A stretch of 64,000 nucleotides of DNA, taken from contig NZ_CP122539.1 in the NCBI RefSeq assembly GCF_029853675.1, positions 3,243,001-3,307,000 of the forward strand. Reading direction: 5' to 3'. Numbering within the stretch: position 1 is the first letter of the stretch; each line of letters begins with the position of its first letter. Shown in pieces: positions 8,404 through 19,407 of the stretch. This stretch comes from Tenacibaculum tangerinum. Lineage in GTDB: Bacteria > Bacteroidota > Bacteroidia > Flavobacteriales > Flavobacteriaceae. The position numbers and the translations under genes were made by a program. The notes under the pieces are model-generated. The model did no database searches. It saw only the letters and a list, made by a program, of their open reading frames with translations, and was not told where the DNA came from.

Positions 8404-8832
8404 TTAGGGGTGAGATGCCTCTTTATCTATTTGATTATATAGTGTTAATAAGGCGCCTATAATAATTACATTCTTAATTATATACTGCCCCAGTAGAGTT
8501 AGTGTAAACGGTGAATCTCCGAATGATTGTTGCGGAAAGAAAAATAATGGAGTAAATGTAAATACTAAATGAACGAGGGTAGCTATTATAACGGGACGCC
8601 TATACAGATTTAATATTAGGAGTAACCCAACTAATGTTTCCCAAATTGCGAGTAAAATAATTGAAATATTAGAGGGAATAAGAGAAAAAGTTAATGAATT
8701 TATGGTGTTTATAGCAAGTTCTTCTGCTGGGCTCTTTCCGGGGAAATATTTTAACCCACCAAACCATAAATAAACGAATCCAATTGTAATAGCTAAAATA
8801 TGATTCTGAGATATTAGTTTTAATAGCTTCAT
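8404..8832 (-). CDS. DoxX-like four-helix membrane protein
   Basis: A 142-residue integral membrane protein with about four hydrophobic helices (roughly residues 12-27, 46-75, 80-100 and 112-134). The first helix carries YLWFGGLKYFPGKSPAEE, resembling the start of DoxX/DUF417-type proteins of quinone-linked or unknown redox roles. Enzyme function cannot be assigned from sequence alone. It stands alone, with more than 500 bp of gene-free sequence on each side, which is unusual in this compact chromosome and may mark an inserted or decaying area. Confidence 0.6.
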   Translation of the reverse strand: MKLLKLISQNHILAITIGFVYLWFGGLKYFPGKSPAEELAINTINSLTFSLIPSNISIILLAIWETLVGLLLILNLYRRPVIIATLVHLVFTFTPLFFFPQQSFGDSPFTLTLLGQYIIKNVIIIGALLTLYNQIDKEASHP

Positions 8833-9711
8833 AATTTTTGGGGATTTTGAAATTATTTTTTTACTATAATTAATTAGGGGTATGTTTAATCACCTACAAG
8901 GAGGGTTTAGTGTGTGAAGATTTTCCGCAGGAAAATCGGAAGTAACAAAACCGTAACAACCTTTGGTTAAATACTAAAGTAATAATTTTTTTTATATGGT
9001 GTTGGTGTTTTATTGTTTTTAATCCATTATTTTTTTGTTTCTTTATTAAATTCTAGGGACGTATCAGCAGAAAGTCCGCTTTCATTTTCTTCTTTTAATT
9101 AAAATTTTGAAGCAGTTTTTAAATTTTTCTTGAGCAGTAATTCCGCGACATTTTAAGCATATTTCTATAGAACGTTCCTATTTTCAATCCTGCAAATTTG
9201 CTTAAACTCCGTTTCGTTTTTCAGTCTATGTTTCAGTAAAAAAGGTTACATGAGTTTGTGCAATTCATAGAACATCAAATTTCAGCCGAAAAGTTTATTT
9301 TAAACTAGATTTTACATGCAATGCCAACGTGTTTGTGTATAATTTCGTTATGTGATTCAACAACAAAATTCGCAAGTAGGTTACTTAGCATGCATATTGA
9401 CTTAAAAAAATAGTCAACTACCTCAGTATAAAACTACAGGAATTTCAAAAAAAACGGTGTAAAAAAACGATACAAGCGCATAAATATTCCTTAATAAGCA
9501 GAAAACAAGAGAAAAGTTTTAAAACTACTATCTTAAAATTTGACTTGTAAAGCATTTTCTTTATTTATGAAATTCTCTAAGGAGCAAATTTTCACAATAT
9601 TTTAATTTAAGCGTGTTTTTAGCAATTTTAAGCCATTTTTTCGCTTTTAATAAATGTCGATAATTTTTACTTAAAACTGCTTAAAAACTTTATTTTAAGG
9701 TTAAAAAATCG
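8833..9711. other. Gene-free region between the DoxX-like gene and gyrB
   Basis: About 880 bases with stop codons in all frames and no recognisable RNA gene. Seen within it: a perfect 8-bp hairpin GATTTTCC/GGAAAATC with a three-base loop at 8919-8937, and a fragment CAACGTGTTTGTGTATAA (about 9329-9346) that is reminiscent of ends of small flavobacterial repeats. It may hold remnants of a repeat or lost gene, or an undetected small RNA ending at the hairpin at 9732. Confidence 0.45.
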
Positions 9712-9719
9712 TAAATTTG
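9712..9719 (+). promoter_or_regulatory. Candidate gyrB promoter -7 box
   Basis: TAAATTTG fits the Bacteroidota -7 consensus TAnnTTTG. A TTTA tetramer 19 bp upstream (9689-9692) is an imperfect -33 element. Transcription would begin near 9725, giving a leader of about 60 nt to gyrB. Confidence 0.55.
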
Positions 9720-9731
9720 TAAGACAAAATT

Positions 9732-9753
9732 AATCGCTTTCGAGCGATTTTTT
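9732..9753 (+). terminator. UUCG-loop hairpin with U-tract in the gyrB leader
   Basis: AATCGCT and AGCGATT form a 7-bp stem closed by the very stable tetraloop TTCG, followed by four more Ts. It looks like an intrinsic terminator yet lies between the candidate promoter and the gyrB start. It may attenuate gyrB or end an upstream transcript. Confidence 0.6.
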
Positions 9754-9758
9754 CATGA

Positions 9759-11723
<1,965 letters not shown>

Positions 11724-11741
11724 AACGAATTGTTTTAAAAT

Positions 11742-11782
11742 AAAAAAAGTTCAATACACTATTTAGTATTGAGCTTTTTTTA
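11742..11782 (+). terminator. Intrinsic terminator after gyrB
   Basis: A stem of GTTCAATAC against GTATTGAGC (one G-U pair), extended by flanking A and T runs, lies 20 bases past the gyrB stop. Confidence 0.85.
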
Positions 11783-11829
11783 TTTTATATTTTATACATT
11801 TATTCCCTAATAACAAAATCCCCTTAATT

Positions 11830-12870
11830 ATGAAAAAACTTCTATTACCACTGATAACCCTAGTATTGAGTTTTAGTATTAACGCTCAAGAATTGGAAAC
11901 AATTCTATTAGCAAAAGAAGATGCTAGTAAATTAACCAACGCTTATTTGAATCCTGCTATGAAAGGTTTTATTTATAGCATGAACAATGGCTGGTATCAT
12001 ACAGCAAAGGTTCATAAAAAGTTTGGGTTTGATATTAGTATAGGTGTCAATGGTTCTTATGCACCCACAAAAGATGAAATATTTAATATTTCTTCATTAG
12101 AGTTATCACAAAATACTAAAGTAGTTAATAATGTATTTGATACTCCTACTGTATTGGGGTCTAATAGTAATAATGCTACTACTGCAGAACTAGAATACAC
12201 GTTAAGAGATGATCAAGGAAATCAAATTGGTACAGCTAATTTTACTATGCCAGGTGGTGTAAAAGAGGATTTGCTAGTCAATACAGTCCCTGCTGCCGCT
12301 GTTCAAGTTGGTATAGGGCTTCCCTTTAAATTTGAAGCGATGCTTAGGTATGTTCCAAAAGTTGGTTCAGATGATGTAAAAGGAGATTTATTTGGTATAG
12401 GTGTAAAAAAAGAAATTACCGATTGGTTCGGACCTATAGATAAAACACCTTTACATGTTTCTTTATTAGCGGCTTACACTAATATGAATGTAAATTATAT
12501 TATCGGTGATGTTAATGGAGAGATTGAAGCGAGAAATGCTGTTACCCAATTCAAATTAAAATCATATACAGTTCAAGCAATTGCTTCGTTAAATTTCCCT
12601 ATTATAAATATTTATGGGGGTATTGGATACAATGGAGGTAGCGCAAACATAGATATGAAGGGTGATAGTTTTTATGCAAACTATACCACTCCTTTAGGTA
12701 CTGATAGACAAGATTTAGGAACCAATCCTTTATCGTTAATTTCTAACTCAGCCAGTTTTAACACTACATTAGGTGCCCGCTTAAGCTTAGGTTTCTTTAA
12801 GGTTTATGGAAGTTATACCTTACAAGAGTATAATTCTGTTAACGCTGGTATTGCTTTTAGTTTTAGGTAA
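11830..12870 (+). CDS. DUF6588-type outer-membrane protein
   Basis: A 346-residue secreted protein: signal peptide of about 19 residues ending INAQ, then alternating glycine/aromatic strands ending in the aromatic residue of SFSFR-like sequence, as in outer-membrane barrels. The arrangement (DA.KL..AYL.P...GF.Y.MNNGWYHTAK near the start, RYVPKVG in the middle, INIYGGIGYNGG later) resembles the DUF6588 family found in Bacteroidota. Its substrate or role is unknown. It stands alone between the gyrB terminator and the hairpin at 12932. The barrel call is firm, the family call moderate. Confidence 0.7.
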   Translation: MKKLLLPLITLVLSFSINAQELETILLAKEDASKLTNAYLNPAMKGFIYSMNNGWYHTAKVHKKFGFDISIGVNGSYAPTKDEIFNISSLELSQNTKVVNNVFDTPTVLGSNSNNATTAELEYTLRDDQGNQIGTANFTMPGGVKEDLLVNTVPAAAVQVGIGLPFKFEAMLRYVPKVGSDDVKGDLFGIGVKKEITDWFGPIDKTPLHVSLLAAYTNMNVNYIIGDVNGEIEARNAVTQFKLKSYTVQAIASLNFPIINIYGGIGYNGGSANIDMKGDSFYANYTTPLGTDRQDLGTNPLSLISNSASFNTTLGARLSLGFFKVYGSYTLQEYNSVNAGIAFSFR

Positions 12871-12931
12871 AACTCACTTTATAAAATGTATTGAACCCTA
12901 AACATTCGTACTAACTTTATTATAAGTGAAG

Positions 12932-12977
12932 TAAAAAAATCTCTCAACAAACAGCCTGTTTATTGAGAGATTTTTTA
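12932..12977. terminator. Bidirectional terminator between the DUF6588 gene and nadV
   Basis: AATCTCTCAA and TTGAGAGATT pair, with an inner AAACA/TGTTT stem and A and T runs on both sides. The remaining bases to 13191 hold no feature that I can recognise. Confidence 0.85.
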
Positions 12978-13191
12978 GTATACTTTTCTTTCAGCTTTTC
13001 TTGTTTATGTAAATGTTTTGGTATTATACAGTTAAAAAGTTGAAAGCGCATTGAAGTTTTCTACATAGTAATGATTTCCAACGATTGATTTGATGGTTTC
13101 TTTATTTCTAATTTTCACTATTTCATATAGCCTTTCTCTAACTTAACACCGTTTAAGAGTTTAGAAATCGAGTGTGCCTGTATTTTTTAGA

Positions 13192-14664
13192 TCACTCTGT
13201 AAGTTCTAGTACACTATTTTTGGTCATAAGACGTATCTTACTTAGTTTTTGATCAACTAACAATTTTCCGTCTCTAAAAACTTCTCGCAGCTCGCCTTGT
13301 TGCTCTTCTTCCCAGCTTACTTGGTCGTGTAGTTGGTATTCGCCATCTTCTAGCGTTATTTTTAATAGTCCTTTGGCAGATTTTTTGGTGCCATCATCGG
13401 TAATCGGATCTTTAAAAATTTTACGACCTTCCCCGTTAACTTCTCCATAGGTTGCTTTCATCGCAAAACCAAAGGTATCTCTAGTGTTGTATTGGTAGGT
13501 AAATGAACCAATTCCTAATACTACATTGGTAGAGGCAAATCCGTTTTGTTTTAAACGTTCACAAATTTGAGTGGCTCTTTCTAAGGTTATGCTATCACCA
13601 TAAATAGCACCGATATGAGGGTCTAATTCTTTATATCCTTTTTTGTTGGTTGTTCCTCCAAATACTTCCCAAAGTAATTGTATCACTCCTTTTTGTTCTG
13701 CTACGGTCTTACCATTTGGATTTCCGCAAATAATATCCACAGGGTCACCACTGTCGGGTCTAATTACTACTTTACCGTCTCGGGCTAACACTTCTTCTTT
13801 TAAGTTAGGCAGGTATTCAGTAAGTACCTTCCATAAATCCCAAGTATCAGAAACGATAGAAACAATGCCGTTTGGATATACTTCTGTAATTAAACGTTTA
13901 AACGTTTCTTGTTCTGCACTGTTGGTTCCCATGCACATCACAGAATGTTCGGTAGCCGCGACAGAGCCTCCAATTAGTTCATTATCAGAATTGGCATTAT
14001 AGTAGGTTTCTAAAAAGTCAATAGCAGGAATGGTATCGGTACCCGTAAAGCTTAGTAAATGCCCAGCAGCACTAAGTTCAGCAGCTTCTAAACCTGCCAT
14101 GCCTCGCATAGAAAAGTCATGTCCTTGCCAATCGACCAACTCAGGGGTAGCAGAGGTTTCTTGCGCATACTTGTCTAATATCTTTCTGTATTGCTTCGCT
14201 ATGGTAGCAGAGTTACAGGGTAACCACACGACAGTAGATAGTAGGGTTTCAAAATAATTGGTGAGCCAAAAAAATTCTGGAAGCGTATTGTACATGGTAA
14301 ACATCGGAACTCGTAAGGGCACTTCTACACCTTCGGGTAACGCTTTAAATACCATGGGAATATACCCTAAGTCGTGCAAAGCAGCGATGTGATCAATGCC
14401 TACGGCGTTTTCGCCTAAATAATTATTGATTCTTCTGCTGTATTGTTTGCAAATTGTTTCTTTTGGTTTGTTAAAGAAGTTGGTTTTAAATTCTTCAATG
14501 ATATATTTTTTGAGGAAGTATTGCAATCCGAAGAAAACCACTTTTTCAACGCCTTTGATTCTACTTTTTCTTGGTGTCCAGTTTGAATATACTAAGGTTG
14601 TGTTGTTAGGATATTGTCTTCTATGGTCTACTTTATAACCGTCTGTAAATAATAATGGATTCAT
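13192..14664 (-). CDS. nadV: Nicotinamide phosphoribosyltransferase
   Basis: Joins nicotinamide and PRPP to give NMN, the one-step salvage route to NAD+. The 490-residue length and the blocks TDGYKVDHRRQYP (start), YSNWTPRKSR, GLQYFLKKY, DFSMRGM, EHSVMC and PDSGDP match the NAMPT/NadV family rather than nicotinate phosphoribosyltransferase; the conserved Asp in D-F-S-M-R-G fits nicotinamide binding. It ends before a bidirectional terminator. Its upstream palindrome is the same as that before the prs gene of this island, so it is probably repressed by the NrtR-type protein encoded at 22417-23106. With Prs supplying PRPP, it would recycle nicotinamide set free by Sir2 and KptA. Confidence 0.93.
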   Translation of the reverse strand: MNPLLFTDGYKVDHRRQYPNNTTLVYSNWTPRKSRIKGVEKVVFFGLQYFLKKYIIEEFKTNFFNKPKETICKQYSRRINNYLGENAVGIDHIAALHDLGYIPMVFKALPEGVEVPLRVPMFTMYNTLPEFFWLTNYFETLLSTVVWLPCNSATIAKQYRKILDKYAQETSATPELVDWQGHDFSMRGMAGLEAAELSAAGHLLSFTGTDTIPAIDFLETYYNANSDNELIGGSVAATEHSVMCMGTNSAEQETFKRLITEVYPNGIVSIVSDTWDLWKVLTEYLPNLKEEVLARDGKVVIRPDSGDPVDIICGNPNGKTVAEQKGVIQLLWEVFGGTTNKKGYKELDPHIGAIYGDSITLERATQICERLKQNGFASTNVVLGIGSFTYQYNTRDTFGFAMKATYGEVNGEGRKIFKDPITDDGTKKSAKGLLKITLEDGEYQLHDQVSWEEEQQGELREVFRDGKLLVDQKLSKIRLMTKNSVLELTE

Positions 14665-14672
14665 AACTTGAT

Positions 14673-14707
14673 AATTTAATTTGCGTTAAAATTACGCAAA
14701 TTAAATT
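14673..14707. promoter_or_regulatory. Predicted NrtR operator upstream of nadV
   Basis: A perfect inverted repeat with 14-bp arms (14673-14686 and 14694-14707) around a 7-bp centre; its core is TTGCGT-N7-ACGCAA. It lies 9 bases before the nadV start. On the minus strand the core overlaps a TTAATTTG sequence, a near match to the -7 box. The same core, with the complementary centre, occurs before prs at 22354-22372. Confidence 0.8.
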
Positions 14708-14740
14708 TATCGTGCAAACAAATCTCATTTTTTATTCTAA

Positions 14741-15781
14741 TTATAATGACTTTTCGAAATCTATTAGAATTAAGTCTTCTCCCTCTATAAGTTTATTGTT
14801 TTTTGTAAGAACCTGAATTTTAAGATACCACATAATTTCAAAATCATTATTCTTAATAGATATCGGAAGTGATTTTTCAGGGAATTTCGATTTAAAAGAT
14901 GAAATGTTTATAGTAGTGACTTTTATTTTTTCACTTTTATAAAAAGTACTCGTAGTGGTTGATCGACTACTACCATTATCGTAGGTAACTTTTTCTTTTC
15001 CTAGTAACTGACAGTTTATGTGTTGTATGATATTCGTTCTTTTTTGTAGTCGTAAACTAGTTTGATAAAAATCGTTGTCTATTGCTTCTAGTTTATACTT
15101 AATTTCTCCGATAGCTTGTGAAGGTTGAATTTTATACACATAAACTACTCCGCATAATATAAGATAGATGCCGAAAAAGATATAAAAAACCTCCAATCTG
15201 TTTACTTGTGAATAAATTATTACACTTGCAATTCCTGCTATGATAAGACCAAAAAATAAAATTCTTTGTGCTCTTTTAATACCAGGTTTAATACTACCTG
15301 ATGTTTTCTTAAATTTATAAGAGGAATTTCCTTTTGTTATTAAAATGGGAGTTTGATGATGAAAATCTGGATTTATGAGTCCTGTAAAATAACCTACTAT
15401 TTTAAAATCAGATAAATTTTCATTTCTTAATAATTTTTCACTTTCTTTTTTAATATCAACTTTGGTAGTTAATAAAACCGTTTGCGTCATGTTTTTACCC
15501 ATAAACGAAACGTTAAAAACAGGTTTAAAGGTAAATGTAGATGACACCGTTTCAGCTCTAGAAATTTTTTTATGATCGTTAACAGTATAATAGTCTAGCG
15601 TAATTTCATCAGTTTCTCCTTTACCTTGATGTTTTATAGATAATTTGATTTGAATGTTTTCAATATCTAAGTGAATAGGACTATTGTTTTTAACGAAAAT
15701 TTCACCTGAAATGGGCTCATTTGCTTGAAATTCTTCTTTATCAAGTCTAATGTTAATATCTACAAAATTTTTATAGCTCAT
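14741..15781 (-). CDS. Arrestin-like protein with an internal membrane hairpin
   Basis: From the ATG at 15781 the protein has 346 residues. The N-terminal part (FVDINIRLDKEEFQANEPISGE, then IHLDIENIQIKL) looks like an arrestin/Vps26-type beta sandwich; two adjacent hydrophobic helices lie near residues 170-215, and a second beta-rich part follows. The reading frame could extend to 15850, but that start lies well inside the NTPase gene; the ATG at 15781 gives an 11-bp overlap typical of coupled genes. Paired with the P-loop NTPase upstream and located inside the NAD island. The fold is inferred from strand pattern only, and no function is known. Confidence 0.5.
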   Translation of the reverse strand: MSYKNFVDINIRLDKEEFQANEPISGEIFVKNNSPIHLDIENIQIKLSIKHQGKGETDEITLDYYTVNDHKKISRAETVSSTFTFKPVFNVSFMGKNMTQTVLLTTKVDIKKESEKLLRNENLSDFKIVGYFTGLINPDFHHQTPILITKGNSSYKFKKTSGSIKPGIKRAQRILFFGLIIAGIASVIIYSQVNRLEVFYIFFGIYLILCGVVYVYKIQPSQAIGEIKYKLEAIDNDFYQTSLRLQKRTNIIQHINCQLLGKEKVTYDNGSSRSTTTSTFYKSEKIKVTTINISSFKSKFPEKSLPISIKNNDFEIMWYLKIQVLTKNNKLIEGEDLILIDFEKSL

Positions 15782-16406
15782 ACAGTTCTTTATTGGGATG
15801 TAAGAATAATTCATACAAGGATAGTTGAATTTCTCGTAAATTGTTACCATGCTTTTTTAGTAAACTCTTGAGAAATTCTCTAGGTATCTTAGGCGACGCT
15901 TTTTGGTGATCTAAAGAGGCTAGTTGTATTTTATTCTTCACAATTTTTTCTAACAAATCAATATCAACTCCTAAAGTATTGAAATTAATCTTTTTTGTAA
16001 AACTTTTATTCTGGTGTAGTAGTATTTTGTGTGAGTAGTGAGAAGCAACGATTATTTTTTTTTGATTGTTCAGAAGATGATGTTTGTTTTTTATCGATAA
16101 TTTCTGAAAAGAGTCAATAATAAGAATTCCTTCTGTGACCAAAATAGGAGTGAAGTTTTTAGTTTTGAGAGGAATAAAAGTAGCTTCAGGAAGGTATTTG
16201 GTATAAAGTAAATTTAACAAAGTGGATTTACCTCTTCCTTTTCGACCAATGAATTCTACGAAACAGGTATCGTTTCTTTTTATTTCGCTAGCTAAGTTTG
16301 TGAGATTTATGCGCTCTACTGTTGTAAGTAACAATTCATTTCGATTAAGAAATGAAAAAGGGTTGTATTTTAGGTTAAGTTTTTGGTAATGATCTTGTTC
16401 TAACAT
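15771..16406 (-). CDS. P-loop NTPase, partner of the arrestin-like protein
   Basis: A 211-residue protein with Walker A GRKGRGKST (residues 54-62) and a Walker B-like stretch GILIIDS (93-99). After that come KKIIVASHYS, which could be a sensor-like strand, and a helical C-terminus. The N-terminal LKYNPFSFLNR resembles the lead-in of small AAA-type ATPases. It overlaps the arrestin-like gene by 11 bp, so the two are surely translated together. A -7 box TAAATTTG lies at 16414-16421 on this strand, eight bases before the start, suggesting its own, nearly leaderless promoter. NTP binding is confident; the process it powers is unknown. Confidence 0.6.
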   Translation of the reverse strand: MLEQDHYQKLNLKYNPFSFLNRNELLLTTVERINLTNLASEIKRNDTCFVEFIGRKGRGKSTLLNLLYTKYLPEATFIPLKTKNFTPILVTEGILIIDSFQKLSIKNKHHLLNNQKKIIVASHYSHKILLHQNKSFTKKINFNTLGVDIDLLEKIVKNKIQLASLDHQKASPKIPREFLKSLLKKHGNNLREIQLSLYELFLHPNKELYEL

Positions 16407-16753
16407 TTTACGCCAAATTTATAGATCTTACTGTTGTTGCATTTCATAGGTTTTAATTAGAGTTTTTTTAATGATTTATTCCTTCTTCTAGTTTATTAAA
16501 AAGGGATACTTTATTTTCATTTTTTTTTGATAAAAAACGAAACAAAAAATCAAGTTCAAATTATAAAATTGCTTCGCATCGTTCTCTTTCAGAACTCCGT
16601 GCGTTCTGCTTTGCCCCGCAATTCTGTTCTTTCGTTCACTATTTATACATTTGGACAAGTAACTTTCACTACAGGAGAAACTAAAAAATGAAAGATTTTA
16701 AATTCTCACATATGTACATCGAAGACATTTTGTGCGTATTTATATTCACTTCA
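16407..16753. other. Gene-free gap with a GC-richer hairpin segment
   Basis: No gene is recognised. Positions about 16570-16640 are noticeably richer in G+C than their surroundings and contain an inverted repeat CAGAAC/GTTCTG with a 7-base loop (16590-16608). It may be a small repeat element or the remains of one. It separates the phosphatase end of the NAD operon from the NTPase pair. Confidence 0.45.
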
Positions 16754-17479
16754 TTAATTTCTTCCTTTTTCCTCAGGATATAAGCTTTTCACTGGGTCAC
16801 TCTGCCAAAATTCTTTGGTATCAATATCCATAATAGTTAGCGGTCCTGTAAAAGCTGCTCCGGTATCTATATTCCACACATTAATGGCATTCATAGGTTC
16901 TAGGCTGTTGTATCTGATAGTGGGCGTATGACCTATATAAATTTCTGAGTAATGTGTGAACCTCTCAGGATATAATGCGGAATCTTTGGGTAAATTTTTA
17001 TCAGTAGCTAACGCTGTTTCCCACAAGGTTCTGTCGAAATGATAGTTCAGCTTGAACGTTTCCTTTTCAACTCCGTGCATTGAGGTAAAACCAGCATGGA
17101 TGAATAGTCGGTTTTTTGCATCAATATAATAGGGTTTTGTTTGTTGGAAAAAGGCTAGATGTTCTTGTTTTTCTTTTTCTGAAAAAGAATCGTAGCTCTG
17201 TCTGGTTTCTTCTCCGCCATGCGCTAACCACACGGGTTCTCCTTTACCTGTGCGTAACCAATCTTCACACCAAATATCATGATTTCCTTTAATAAAAATA
17301 CAACGCTGGTTTTTTGCTAATTCGATGAGGTACTGAATTACTTGTGCCGATTCGCTCCAACCGTCTACATAATCTCCTAAAAAGATAAGCGTATCTTCTT
17401 CACTGACGTTTGCTTTTTTAAAAACTTGCGGAATGGCTTTTAAACCTCCGTGGATATCTCCAATGACAAATGTTTTCAT
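16754..17479 (-). CDS. PPP-family metallophosphoesterase
   Basis: A 241-residue calcineurin-like phosphatase with the ordered metal-binding motifs GDIHG (residues 7-11), GDYVDG (about 36-41) and GNHD (about 66-69), followed by later His residues (HGGEE, HAGF, GHTP). This is the layout of bacterial PPP-type enzymes, which act on phosphoproteins or dinucleoside polyphosphates; which one applies cannot be read from sequence. It follows sir2 by one base and is the last gene of the NAD/ADP-ribose operon. In that setting it could remove phosphate from an ADP-ribose phosphate or RNA end, but this is speculation. Confidence 0.8.
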   Translation of the reverse strand: MKTFVIGDIHGGLKAIPQVFKKANVSEEDTLIFLGDYVDGWSESAQVIQYLIELAKNQRCIFIKGNHDIWCEDWLRTGKGEPVWLAHGGEETRQSYDSFSEKEKQEHLAFFQQTKPYYIDAKNRLFIHAGFTSMHGVEKETFKLNYHFDRTLWETALATDKNLPKDSALYPERFTHYSEIYIGHTPTIRYNSLEPMNAINVWNIDTGAAFTGPLTIMDIDTKEFWQSDPVKSLYPEEKGRN

Positions 17480-17480
17480 T

Positions 17481-18309
17481 TTAATGTATTGTTTCTAATA
17501 GATTTAAGAGAAAGGAATGGATATCTTTTCTTACCGAATAAAATTGCTTTTTCATTGAAAAACTCTTGGTAAAATGGTTGTCTTCAAGATTAACATCAAT
17601 TACATGACCACCATATTTTAAAGTTTGTTCAACAAGTCGATTAGGTAAATTTGTAGCGCCAGAAGTACCTAGAATTATCAATAAAGTAGTGTTTTTTGCT
17701 AACTTTAAAGAAGAATGGAGTTTGAAATTTCTCTCATTATAATATTCGTCAAACCACAGTATATTAGGTCTTGTACTTTCACCGCATTTAGGGCATTTTA
17801 ATAGTTTTTTTTCTTTAATTGTTAAATCTTCGTTGATTTCTTTTAGAGAAATTTTATGTGGGATTTTATAAACTTCTTTAGAACATTCATCAGAACATCT
17901 CATTTCATGTAAGTTTCCATGGATTTCATATATTCTCTTTGTGCCTGCTCTTTGATGAAGATTGTCTATGTTTTGCGTTATGCAATGAAATCGATCTCCC
18001 AGTTTATTTTCTAAAGTAACTAGTAATTCATGATTTTTATTGGGTTCGGCATCATTAAACATTTTTTTTCTGAAAAATGTGTACTGCCATACTTCATCTA
18101 TATTTTTAGAAAAAATGTTCAAAAGTACCAAAAGATTCAGGTTTGTAAAATTTACTTCCTTTTATCCATATCCCATACGTACCTCTATAAGTGGGGATTC
18201 CACTTTCAGCGGAAATACCAGCTCCAGTTAGAAAAGTTATTTTATTCTTATGAGATTTCTTATTATTTATTTTACTTAGAATAAGTTCTTTTAATTCTTT
18301 TTTCATCAT
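17481..18309 (-). pseudogene. Sir2-family NAD-dependent deacylase, split by a frameshift
   Basis: Sirtuins consume NAD+ to deacylate proteins, releasing nicotinamide and O-acyl-ADP-ribose. The upstream part (18106-18309) carries the NAD-binding [15 protein letters not shown]; the downstream part (17481-18131) has TQNIDNLHQRAG, the catalytic His in EIHGNL, a Cys-x3-Cys and Cys-x2-Cys zinc site, and GTSGATNLPNR. The two join if one T is removed from the run of six at 18110-18115, giving about 275 residues, normal for the family. The join reads smoothly ([16 protein letters not shown]), so this is a recent indel, a homopolymer error, or a slippage site. Start overlaps the kptA stop as ATGA. Confidence 0.82.
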
Positions 18310-18863
18310 AAACTATTTTTTAGTTCAACAAATTTAGCAGGAACGTTGTCTGTTAACCAAACGCCATTATCTGAAAGATAAAATACATATCCTTGTTGGT
18401 GCATTTCTCCTGAGCGAACGACTAAAATAATGGGTGTTCCACGTCGACTTCCTACTTTTATAGCGGTTTCTTTATTCGTGCTTAAATGAACATGTTGCCT
18501 GCTCATTTTTTGCAATCCATTTTCTTTTATTGAAGGAAGGAATTTAGCAACGGTTCCATGGTACAAAAATAGAGGAGGAATCTTTGTTTCTGTTACGATT
18601 GTTACGTTTTTTAAAGAATGTCCTTGATTGGCTCTTATTTTTGTTTTGTCTTCATTAAAAGCAAAACGTTGTTTATCATTAGATGTTACAACAAATTCTA
18701 GAGTTTCTTTCGAGAAAGTAACTCCGTTGTTTTCAGATTTTTCTATTAGTTCTTTCGTCGAGACCCATCCATTTGAGTCTAATGCTAACCCAATTTTTTC
18801 AGGTTGATGTCTTAATATCAAACTTAAAAATTTACTAATTCTTTTGATGTCTTTTTCTTTCAT
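18306..18863 (-). CDS. kptA: RNA 2'-phosphotransferase, Tpt1/KptA family
   Basis: Family members move the 2'-phosphate of a spliced or repaired RNA to NAD+, releasing nicotinamide and ADP-ribose 1'',2''-cyclic phosphate. The 185 residues match a full-length Kpt[16 protein letters not shown] with Arg18-His19 near the start, [17 protein letters not shown], the HVHLSTN block and KVGSRRGTP, which together supply the Arg-His-Arg-Arg set. It overlaps the sir2 start by four bases (ATGA) and follows the macro protein gene after 70 bp, a gap without an evident promoter. Bacteria generally lack a known tRNA-splicing need for it, so its partner RNA here is unknown; co-occurrence with macro proteins suggests coupled processing of its ADP-ribose product. 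Confidence 0.93.
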   Translation of the reverse strand: MKEKDIKRISKFLSLILRHQPEKIGLALDSNGWVSTKELIEKSENNGVTFSKETLEFVVTSNDKQRFAFNEDKTKIRANQGHSLKNVTIVTETKIPPLFLYHGTVAKFLPSIKENGLQKMSRQHVHLSTNKETAIKVGSRRGTPIILVVRSGEMHQQGYVFYLSDNGVWLTDNVPAKFVELKNSL

Positions 18864-18933
18864 AATTTTAATCTTAGGTTGATAGTCAAGGGTTTAGTTT
18901 TTAGAGTCTTGCCTCGAGAGGTGGTTTGTTATT

Positions 18934-19407
18934 TTATTCAAAATCGTAAACGGTTGTTGTTACATTTTTATCGGTTAATTCTTTCATAATTAAAGGTGCT
19001 ATGTTGTTCCAAGTACCACCAGCTAACCCACAACCAATTCTTGGCATGTGCACGGAAGCGTTTAACTCTATTGCTTTATGGTAAACTTTTTCCAATCCTA
19101 GTTGTATAGCGTTATAGCGTATTGGTGGTTTTCCGTTTTCATCTTTCCTGATTTTATGTTGACCGATGATATTAGCAACCCAAAGTTCTTTTTCTACCTG
19201 AACAAATTGAACCTCACCTAAATGAAAGTTTTCTTGTGAGGCATGCCAATTACGATAAGCTTGTTCAGGAGTTTTCCAGCGTTTAGATATAGCCATTACA
19301 AAGCCTTTTCCCCAACCCCCTATATCATTACAAACATGAACAATAATTTTATTACCATTCTGTTTGGGTTGTGTGGCATCTCCTTTTATATAATTTATGT
19401 TATTCAT
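18934..19407 (-). CDS. Macro-domain protein, ADP-ribose-phosphatase/ALC1-like type
   Basis: A single 157-residue macro domain. The start NYIKGDAT and [19 protein letters not shown] place the ligand-binding loop, and [13 protein letters not shown] supplies the second, glycine-rich loop near residue 125. The Cys-Asn-Asp-x-Gly-x-Trp-Gly-x-Gly pattern is closer to the ALC1/Poa1-like branch, whose members process ADP-ribose 1''-phosphate or ADP-ribosylated groups, than to the MacroD branch next door. It overlaps the MacroD-like gene by eight bases. Because KptA produces phosphorylated ADP-ribose, a phosphatase role is attractive, but this is inference. Confidence 0.82.
   Translation of the reverse strand: MNNINYIKGDATQPKQNGNKIIVHVCNDIGGWGKGFVMAISKRWKTPEQAYRNWHASQENFHLGEVQFVQVEKELWVANIIGQHKIRKDENGKPPIRYNAIQLGLEKVYHKAIELNASVHMPRIGCGLAGGTWNNIAPLIMKELTDKNVTTTVYDFE

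Noticed and set aside
9320..9420. Miniature transposable element near gyrB
   Set aside because: Only one end-like fragment was found and no matching inverted end or target duplication could be seen.
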